A stretch of 64,000 nucleotides of DNA from contig CACZZZ010000003.1 in NCBI GenBank assembly GCA_902785825.1, forward strand, positions 167,550 to 231,549. The letters run 5' to 3'. The stretch is from an uncultured Bacteroidia bacterium. Its GTDB lineage: Bacteria > Bacteroidota > Bacteroidia > Bacteroidales > UBA932. A program made the position numbers and the translations under genes. The notes under the pieces were generated by a model, which saw only the letters and a program-made list of their open reading frames with translations, had not been told where the DNA came from and made no database searches. Below, one piece after another: positions 58,907 through 64,000 of the stretch; position 1 is the stretch's first letter; every line of letters starts with the position of its first letter.

Positions 58907-59353
58907 ATGAAAAAATTTTTACTCATAACCTTATGCGCCTTCCTAGCCCTGGCTCAAGGAGCCAGGGCCCAGGCAGGTTTTCAGATCGACAGCCTCTTCA
59001 GCGGAGGCTTCGTCCCTGCTTCAAGAATCACTGAATCCGAGGTTAGCGGCAGGGAATTGAGACCCTACAATCTCGACTATTTCCGGAGTGTCCGGTTCCA
59101 GGCGACCGATCAGGAAATAAAAAAGATCACCTCCTGGCTGGAGGGGGACGCCCTGATGTCGCTCGGCAAAGAAATGGACTATGAAGATGGGCGTCTTGTC
59201 TATGCCCTGCTCCGTTTTCCGGCGGACAGGAACAGGAACCGCTATGTCGGTTACCAAGTCAAAGAGGCTTCCGGAAATAAGTATGTCACAGTGGTTTATC
59301 TGACCGGAAAAGCCACAACTAAGGAATTGAAAGTAATATTCAAACACAGGTAG
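58907..59353 (+). CDS. Small exported protein, DUF6108-like
   Basis: A 148-residue protein with a signal peptide (MKKFLLITLCAFLALAQGARAQ). The start at 58907 is used rather than an upstream in-frame start because it gives a clean signal sequence. The mature part has a strand-rich body (SVRFQATDQEIKKITSWLEG and YVTVVYLTGKATTKELKVIF). It may belong to a small Bacteroidota family found after such sigma/anti-sigma pairs (DUF6108-like, from memory). Four bases separate it from the anti-sigma gene. Function unknown. Confidence 0.65.
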   Translation: MKKFLLITLCAFLALAQGARAQAGFQIDSLFSGGFVPASRITESEVSGRELRPYNLDYFRSVRFQATDQEIKKITSWLEGDALMSLGKEMDYEDGRLVYALLRFPADRNRNRYVGYQVKEASGNKYVTVVYLTGKATTKELKVIFKHR

Positions 59354-59364
59354 GAGGATTGAGA

Positions 59365-60135
59365 ATGAAAAGGATAATCATCGCGTTCGTTGTTTTCGCC
59401 GCAGGCATCCAAATGATGTCAGCACAGGAAAAGAGGGATACTGTCGTGACGAAATCGGACACCGTCATCATAAACAGTACGGTAACAAAAAGTCAGGACA
59501 GGAGTCGGGTCCACCTGGATTTTGACATTCCATTTTACCATAAGATAAACCGAGGCACTTCAACCCGATCCGAGATAGGGGCTTTCGGGATCGGATCCAT
59601 ATTCTCGGATTCTAAAGCACCGCTGGATTTCAGCCCCCAGAACTCTCTTGAGTTTTACGCTTATACTCTTAACTCTCACACAAAGGGCCATAGCACCTTC
59701 TCTCTCGGTCCTGGGGTTACCTTCAGGAATTTTGGTTTGACTGGCGGAAATGCCATGGGACTGGAGGATGATGGGAAGGTCTCTATCGGACCATTCCCAT
59801 CCGGTAAAGTCCTCAAGGTCTCTAAACTCAGGGTGTTCAGCGTTAATCTGCCATTGCTCTATTCTCTTAACATCTGTGATGGTTTCGGGTTTACTTTAGG
59901 TCCGGTTGTGAATTTCAATGCCGCTAGCTCGATAGTCAATAAATTCAGCGTGGATGGAGAAAAGGATAAGGATAAAATCAAGAATGTTCATTGCAATCTC
60001 TTGACGGTCGATGCCATGTTCCAGATTAATCTTAAGTATTTCAGTATCTATGCCAAGTACTCTCCGATGAATGTCATGGACAAGAAATACTGGCCTGAGT
60101 TCACGACCTGGACTTTCGGAATCGCGCCGTTCTAA
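59365..60135 (+). CDS. Outer-membrane beta-barrel protein
   Basis: A 256-residue protein with a signal peptide (MKRIIIAFVVFAAGIQMMSAQ). The start at 59365 has a clear ribosome-binding site (AGGAGG, 59352-59357) seven bases upstream. The mature protein has repeated amphipathic strands (SRVHLDFDIPFYHKI, STFSLGPGVTFRNFGLTGGN, INLKYFSIYAKYSPMNVMD) and ends in Phe (TFGIAPF), as many outer-membrane barrels do. It is the last gene of the sigma-anti-sigma-exported module and is followed by a strong terminator. Confidence 0.75.
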   Translation: MKRIIIAFVVFAAGIQMMSAQEKRDTVVTKSDTVIINSTVTKSQDRSRVHLDFDIPFYHKINRGTSTRSEIGAFGIGSIFSDSKAPLDFSPQNSLEFYAYTLNSHTKGHSTFSLGPGVTFRNFGLTGGNAMGLEDDGKVSIGPFPSGKVLKVSKLRVFSVNLPLLYSLNICDGFGFTLGPVVNFNAASSIVNKFSVDGEKDKDKIKNVHCNLLTVDAMFQINLKYFSIYAKYSPMNVMDKKYWPEFTTWTFGIAPF

Positions 60136-60183
60136 AAATACCTTCGGAATCGTTTTCGAGTCTCAAGAATATTCCTTAAATTG

Positions 60184-60222
60184 CATAGGTTTTGGCCATA
60201 GTTGGCCGAACCTATGTTTTTT
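60184..60222 (+). terminator. Rho-independent terminator after the beta-barrel gene
   Basis: CATAGGTT pairs with AACCTATG (60184-60191 and 60209-60216), with an inner GGCC/GGCC pair. It is followed by TTTTTT (60217-60222). Confidence 0.85.
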
Positions 60223-60246
60223 ATTAATATCTAAACATCTAACATC

Positions 60247-60855
60247 ATGTCACTGAACAAAGTAATGCTGATCGGTAACGTTGGAAGAGACCCGGAGATA
60301 CGTTACCTTGATGGGAACAACCCTAACCAGGGAGCGACGAAGGTGGCCCAGTTCACCCTCGCCACGACAGAGCGATATCGTGACCGCAATGGAGAACTTC
60401 GCGAGAACACGGAATGGCATAACATCGTCGCCTGGAGGAATTCGGCGGATGTGGCTGAGAAATTCATCCGCAAGGGCACGCAGGTTTACATTGAGGGCAA
60501 GCTTCGCACCCGCTCCTGGACTGACCAGACCGGCAACAAGAGGTACACGACCGAGGTCGCTGTTGACAATCTCCAGCTTCTTGGCAAGAGGAATGACAAC
60601 CCTGGCGCGCAGTCCTTCGGCTCCGCTCAGTCCTTCGGCTCCGCTCAGGAACCGCGCACGGACGGGTACCAGCAGGCTTCGCAGCAGCCGCAATATCCGG
60701 CTGGTGAGCGGAGTCGAACCACCGGCCCTTCGACAGGCTCAGGGACCGGTTACCCGCAGCCCCAGCAGCCTGCTTACCAGCAGCCGCAAAACCCTCCGCA
60801 GCAGCCCATTGACATCGGAATAGACGACAATCCTTCCGACGACCTTCCGTTCTAA
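60247..60855 (+). CDS. ssb: Single-stranded DNA-binding protein
   Basis: A 202-residue SSB. The OB fold covers about 1-115 (MSLNKVMLIGNVGRDPEIRY, TEWHNIVAWRNSADVAEKFI, GTQVYIEGKLRTRSW). A Gln/Pro/Gly-rich linker follows, and the conserved acidic tip DDLPF ends the protein. The linker is built largely from repeats: two 18-bp tandem units (60610-60645, encoding QSFGSA twice) and a CCCTTCGACAGGCTCAGGG element (60726-60744). SSB covers single-stranded DNA and recruits partners through the DDLPF tip. Linker length variation is tolerated in this family. Confidence 0.96.
   Translation: MSLNKVMLIGNVGRDPEIRYLDGNNPNQGATKVAQFTLATTERYRDRNGELRENTEWHNIVAWRNSADVAEKFIRKGTQVYIEGKLRTRSWTDQTGNKRYTTEVAVDNLQLLGKRNDNPGAQSFGSAQSFGSAQEPRTDGYQQASQQPQYPAGERSRTTGPSTGSGTGYPQPQQPAYQQPQNPPQQPIDIGIDDNPSDDLPF
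60610..60645. repeat. 18-bp tandem repeat in the ssb linker
   Basis: Two copies of CAGTCCTTCGGCTCCGCT in tandem, then a partial CAGG. Each unit encodes part of QSFGSA. Confidence 0.85.
60726..60744. repeat. 19-bp CCCTTCGAC...CTCAGGG repeat in ssb
   Basis: CCCTTCGACAGGCTCAGGG, one base from the copy at 53560-53578. It is flanked by ACCGG on the left and ACCGG on the right, extending a palindrome; a TGAGCGGAGTCGAA motif lies just before it. Confidence 0.75.
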
Positions 60856-60891
60856 TATTCAGAAATCCTTTAAAACCAATATTCGTAAGAC

Positions 60892-62160
60892 ATGAGTTCG
60901 AAACTTGACGTCGTCCTTGGCCTCCAGTGGGGAGACGAGGGAAAAGGCAAGATTGTGGATGTGCTGGCCGGTCGTTATCCGGCGGTAGCTCGCTTTCAGG
61001 GTGGTCCTAATGCCGGGCATTCACTCCATTTTGATGGTAAAAGCTTCGTCGTGAGGAGCATCCCTTCCGGAATATTCCGTGAAGGTTCCGTCAACATCAT
61101 CGGCAGCGGAGTCGTGCTCGATCCCGTGACCTTTAAGGAGGAGTGCGCCAATGTCTCCGCGATGGGAATTGAACCCAAGGAGAAGATTGTCATATCCAAG
61201 AAAGCCCACCTCATCCTCCCGACCCACAGGCTTTTGGACGCCGCTTACGAGGCTGCCGCCGGAAAGGGGAAGATCGGCTCTACGCTCAAGGGTATCGGTC
61301 CCACCTACACTGACAAGGTCGGACGTCATGGACTCCGTGTCGGCGACATCCTAGCTCCGGATTTCAAGGAGCGCTACGCCAAATTGAAGGAGCGCCACCA
61401 CAGGCTTCTGAACGACCTCCATTTCGAGTATGATCCCGCCCAGGGTGAGGCCGAGTGGATGGAAGCCGTTGAGTTCCTGAAGGGTTTCAAGCTCGTGGAC
61501 TGCGAGTACTTTGTGGATTCTCTATTGAAGGAAGGCAAACCGATCCTCGCCGAGGGCGCCCAGGGCTCCATGCTCGACGTGGACTTCGGATCCTATCCCT
61601 TTGTCACCTCATCTTCCACCACCGTCGGCGGTGTCTGCACCGGACTCGGATTGGCACCGTCGAGGGTAGGGAAGGTTTTCGGAATATTCAAGGCCTACTG
61701 CACCCGTGTCGGTAGCGGTCCGTTCCCGACCGAGCTTTTCGATGAGACTGGCGAGACTCTTCGCCGTGTCGGTCATGAATTTGGGGCTGTCACAGGACGT
61801 CCCCGCCGCTGCGGCTGGCTGGATCTTGTGGCGCTGAAATACACCGCCATGATCGACGGCGTGACGGATCTCATCATGATGAAGTCCGACTGCCTGGATG
61901 ATTTCGACACAATTAAAGTCTGTACCTCGTACAAGGTGAACGGCGCTGAGACTAAGGAGGTTCCGTTTGACATCGCCACCGAGATCGAGCCGGTTTACAC
62001 CGAGTTCCCCGGTTGGAAAAAGGATCTCACCGGGATGCGCTCAGAAAGTGAGCTTCCGAAAGAGTTCAAGGACTATGTGAAGTTCATCGAGGATTACCTC
62101 GGTGTCCCCGTCACCATCATCTCCCTCGGTCCCGACCGCGAAGCCACCATCGAGCGGTAA
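60892..62160 (+). CDS. purA: Adenylosuccinate synthetase
   Basis: A 422-residue PurA that joins aspartate to IMP using GTP, giving adenylosuccinate on the way to AMP. The start LDVVLGLQWGDEGKGKIVD contains the GDEGKGK loop (about 14-20). Other family blocks are RFQGGPNAGHSLHF, KIGSTLKGIGPTYTDKVGR, EGAQGSMLDVDFGSYPFVTS and VTGRPRRCGWLD. Cytoplasmic. It lies 36 bases after ssb and is closed by a hairpin terminator at 62182. Confidence 0.97.
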   Translation: MSSKLDVVLGLQWGDEGKGKIVDVLAGRYPAVARFQGGPNAGHSLHFDGKSFVVRSIPSGIFREGSVNIIGSGVVLDPVTFKEECANVSAMGIEPKEKIVISKKAHLILPTHRLLDAAYEAAAGKGKIGSTLKGIGPTYTDKVGRHGLRVGDILAPDFKERYAKLKERHHRLLNDLHFEYDPAQGEAEWMEAVEFLKGFKLVDCEYFVDSLLKEGKPILAEGAQGSMLDVDFGSYPFVTSSSTTVGGVCTGLGLAPSRVGKVFGIFKAYCTRVGSGPFPTELFDETGETLRRVGHEFGAVTGRPRRCGWLDLVALKYTAMIDGVTDLIMMKSDCLDDFDTIKVCTSYKVNGAETKEVPFDIATEIEPVYTEFPGWKKDLTGMRSESELPKEFKDYVKFIEDYLGVPVTIISLGPDREATIER

Positions 62161-62181
62161 ATAATTACACTTTTCTGGCTT

Positions 62182-62218
62182 ATAGGAGGCGGTCATTACC
62201 GGCTCCTATTTTTATTTT
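62182..62218 (+). terminator. Rho-independent terminator after purA
   Basis: ATAGGAG pairs with CTCCTAT, and the inner CGGT with ACCG around loop CATT (62182-62209). It is followed by TTTTATTTT. Confidence 0.82.
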
Positions 62219-62238
62219 GGGAATTAAAAATAATTCCC
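62219..62238. promoter_or_regulatory. Hairpin upstream of the DUF4160/DUF2442 pair, candidate operator
   Basis: GGGAATTA-AAAA-TAATTCCC is an exact inverted repeat, 34 bases before the ATG at 62273, overlapping a weak -7-like TATATTGC. It could be bound by the HTH protein of the pair. Confidence 0.5.
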
Positions 62239-62272
62239 TATATTGCGGTGTAAACTTAAATTATGTCAGACT

Positions 62273-62509
62273 ATGCCAGAATTATTCAGATTGTATGGTT
62301 TCCTCTTCATGTTTTTTAGCCATGAACATGAACCAATTCACGTGCATGTGATTGGAAATGACGCTGAGGCGAAATTCTCTTGGAATGGTAATCAATTTGT
62401 CCTTGAGAGAGCCAGAAACGTGAAAAACAATGATTTGAGGAAAATAAAGAAAGCTATTACCGTTAATTCTGATATCATTGTTAAACGATGGAATGAATTG
62501 TTTGGTTAG
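62273..62509 (+). CDS. DUF4160-family protein (possible toxin-like partner)
   Basis: A 78-residue protein starting MPELFRLYGFLFMFFSHEHE, with HEPIHVHVIGNDAEAKFSWN, the pattern of DUF4160. Such genes often sit next to a DUF2442 gene and have been proposed as toxin-antitoxin-like pairs; that role is not proven. The start at 62273 is chosen to match the family N-terminus. It is followed 6 bases later by the DUF2442/HTH gene. Confidence 0.78.
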   Translation: MPELFRLYGFLFMFFSHEHEPIHVHVIGNDAEAKFSWNGNQFVLERARNVKNNDLRKIKKAITVNSDIIVKRWNELFG

Positions 62510-62515
62510 TTTTGA

Positions 62516-62926
62516 ATGGAACGTATTTTAAAGATATGGTTTGATGGAGAATGGTTGTATGGCCATGGTGATGACGATAAGATTTATCGCCAGTCTTTGC
62601 TATGGTACAAACCTTTAATGGCAGCTTCACAGGAGCAGAGGCAGAGATGTGTCTTCAGTGGCGAAGGGATACATTGGCGGGAACTGGACACGGATGTAAG
62701 CTACGAAAGTTTTCTCTATCCTGAAGCGGAACCTACTGATTTCCAGAGATTCTTTTTGACTCATTCGGAGATAAACATCGCAGGGTTGGCACAAAGAGTA
62801 GGGATTAATGCCTCTTTGTTCCGTAACTACATTAATGGCTTCAAAAATCCTTCTTCAGAAACTGTCGAGAAGATTAAAAAATGTCTCCATTTGATAGGGG
62901 AGGAGTATCTCAATCCAGGATTCTGA
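62516..62926 (+). CDS. DUF2442 and HTH-domain protein
   Basis: A 136-residue protein. The N-terminal part (IWFDGEWLYGHGDDDKIYRQ and CVFSGEGIHWRELDTDVSYE) matches DUF2442. The C-terminal part is an XRE-type HTH (INIAGLAQRVGINASLFRNY, then SETVEKIKKCL). This layout fits a DNA-binding antitoxin or autoregulator for the DUF4160 gene just upstream. It lies 11 bases from the convergent aroE gene. Confidence 0.8.
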   Translation: MERILKIWFDGEWLYGHGDDDKIYRQSLLWYKPLMAASQEQRQRCVFSGEGIHWRELDTDVSYESFLYPEAEPTDFQRFFLTHSEINIAGLAQRVGINASLFRNYINGFKNPSSETVEKIKKCLHLIGEEYLNPGF

Positions 62927-62937
62927 CGGGCGCCGCG

Positions 62938-63879
62938 CTAAAGCGCCTTGAGGGCGGATTCCATGGCGGCAAGGTCAGGGGTGATGCCGGTCATGAAGGG
63001 GTATCCCGTCAAAGCCTGGTAGAGGAGCCATCTGTTTCCGGGAATATAAGTCCCGTCAGCGGCGGCGAGTTTCGCTCTCGCGACCTCGTCGAAAGACGGG
63101 TTTTTGTAGTTGGCCTCGAGTATAACCTTCCCGTCACAGGCGCCTTCGCCGGCGAAATCGTCGGCGGAAAACTCCTCTATTTCAGGGAGGGCCATTGGAA
63201 GAGTGTAAATAATTAAGTCACATTCTTTTACGGCTTCCTTGAAGTCCTTTATCGGGTCAGGGATAAAGCCATATTCAGGCATGGCCTCGGCGATGGCCTG
63301 GGCCTTCTCAAACGTGCGGTTCATCAGCACGGTCCCGAAGCCAAGTTCTCCTGCGGCCACGGCTGCGGCCCTTCCGGCGCCCCCGCAACCCACGATAAGG
63401 GCTTGGGGCTGCTGGTAAAACCTACGGCTAAGGCTCATCAGGAAGAATTGGTGGAGTTTTATGAAAAAGCGGTCTCCGTATTCCTTGATGAACTCTTCGA
63501 CTATGCCTGGGTAATATGCCTCGGCGATGGCGGCCACTATGCCTGTGAAGTCGGAATTATGGGCGGCGATGCCCTCGGAGGTCTTCACGAGAAGGTTGGT
63601 GGCGCCGATCCTGGCCACCGGCCCGGAAATAACTCCCTTCCCTTGCTCGGCGAGTTCCTCGACCCTGGCGTAGGCCAGCTCCTTGAATGGAGCGGTCACG
63701 TTAATCGCTTGATATTCATCGATAAACTTCTTGAAAGAGGTCTCAAAATCCGAGCCCTCGATCAAGTCGTACTTGTAGTCGCTCCCGTCAGGCTGCTCCT
63801 GCCCTTTATAAGCCGCCTCAAAAAGAAGTGGGCTTCTCGATGTCGCGATCGGATCCCCGATAAGGCCGAATTTTGCCAT
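62938..63879 (-). CDS. aroE: Shikimate dehydrogenase, with an extra internal segment
   Basis: A 313-residue AroE that reduces 3-dehydroshikimate to shikimate with NADPH. Substrate-site motifs are TSRSPLLFE (about 13-21) and INVTAPFKELA with the catalytic lysine in VTAPFK. Cofactor-site motifs are VGCGGAGRAAAVAAGELG and LMNRTFEKA; the C-terminal block is PGNRWLLYQA. Between NSDFTGIVAAI and the GCGGAG motif lies about 40 extra residues (EFIKEYGDRFFIKLHQFFLM and SLSRRFYQQ), so the protein is longer than most AroE. Motifs are otherwise intact. Confidence 0.9.
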   Translation of the reverse strand: MAKFGLIGDPIATSRSPLLFEAAYKGQEQPDGSDYKYDLIEGSDFETSFKKFIDEYQAINVTAPFKELAYARVEELAEQGKGVISGPVARIGATNLLVKTSEGIAAHNSDFTGIVAAIAEAYYPGIVEEFIKEYGDRFFIKLHQFFLMSLSRRFYQQPQALIVGCGGAGRAAAVAAGELGFGTVLMNRTFEKAQAIAEAMPEYGFIPDPIKDFKEAVKECDLIIYTLPMALPEIEEFSADDFAGEGACDGKVILEANYKNPSFDEVARAKLAAADGTYIPGNRWLLYQALTGYPFMTGITPDLAAMESALKAL

Positions 63880-63931
63880 ATTTAACGAATTAAATTATTT
63901 ATATCCCTTAATTCCGCAAAGCGGATTGCTT

Positions 63932-63977
63932 AAAAAAATAGCAAGCCCTTGATAAAGAAACCCTTACAAGGGCTTGC
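63932..63977 (-). terminator. Rho-independent terminator, minus strand (upstream neighbour)
   Basis: GCAAGCCCTTG (63941-63951) pairs exactly with CAAGGGCTTGC (63967-63977). On the minus strand the stem is followed by TATTTTTTT. It would end a minus-strand transcript entering from beyond base 64000. Confidence 0.8.
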
Positions 63978-64000
63978 GTATGTCTGTGATTTCACCTAAA

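Noticed and set aside
60610..60645. Start of a CRISPR array
   Set aside because: Only two tandem 18-bp units with no spacers, inside the ssb coding frame.
63880..64000. tRNA or small RNA gene at the window end
   Set aside because: No cloverleaf could be drawn; the only clear structure is the minus-strand terminator hairpin.

Overview
The window looks like chromosomal DNA from a fairly GC-rich member of the Bacteroidota, most likely Bacteroidales. Several gene starts are preceded by the Bacteroidota promoter pattern (-33 TTTG, -7 TAnnTTTG). Many products belong to families typical of that phylum: a large putative porin, six-bladed beta-propeller lipoproteins, TlpA-like thioredoxins, a BlaI/M56-TonB pair, a GT3 glycogen synthase, and TPR proteins with a C-terminal HTH. 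No rRNA, tRNA, CRISPR array, transposase or phage gene was found. Genus-level placement is not possible from reading alone. Layout: (1) 1-4112, minus strand: partial L-asparaginase, TatD, DprA, QueA and a Nudix hydrolase. (2) 4173-7612, plus strand: pyrE, an SRPBCC protein, an RsmF-like rRNA methyltransferase carrying an in-frame palindromic insertion, and a TPR protein. A second copy of that insertion lies at 7619-7757. (3) 7767-17525: a formylglycine-enzyme-like/sialidase-like fusion with a BASS-type transporter, an M13 peptidase, an FtsX-type permease, and a lytic transglycosylase with a porin. (4) 17630-29213: a glycogen operon with branching enzyme, debranching enzyme, GT4 transferase, GH57 enzyme and a 1413-residue GT3 synthase/GT35 phosphorylase fusion, ending in ribF. 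(5) 29210-35518, minus strand: a HigBA toxin-antitoxin pair, a BlaI-M56/TonB-TPR operon, a thioredoxin-like gene bracketed by 19-bp direct repeats, a CPBP protease and a MenA-like prenyltransferase. (6) 35566-45055: a visibly AT-richer accessory block with an ECF sigma factor and a likely partner, three beta-propeller lipoproteins, a membrane-tethered TPR/HTH regulator, a DUF3244-like secreted protein, a four-cysteine exported mini-protein, a CxxC membrane-anchored protein and unknown lipoproteins. (7) 45052-53804: a TolC / adaptor / double RND permease operon, again GC-rich. (8) 53844-63879: thioredoxin-like proteins, greA, HIT, a Dcu transporter, a sigma/anti-sigma/OMP module, ssb, purA, a DUF4160/DUF2442-HTH pair and aroE. 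Working together: the glycogen operon encodes elongation, branching, debranching and phosphorolysis, with synthesis and phosphorolysis placed in one polypeptide. There is no glgC here, and GT3 enzymes use UDP-glucose. The 35.5-45 kb block looks like one regulated envelope or secreted-peptide system of unknown function and is the best candidate for an undescribed system. The most unusual DNA structure is a pair of 88-bp conserved cores (5492-5579 and 7645-7732). Each is closed by a long inverted repeat whose sequence differs completely between the two loci. One copy sits inside a coding gene without breaking its frame.
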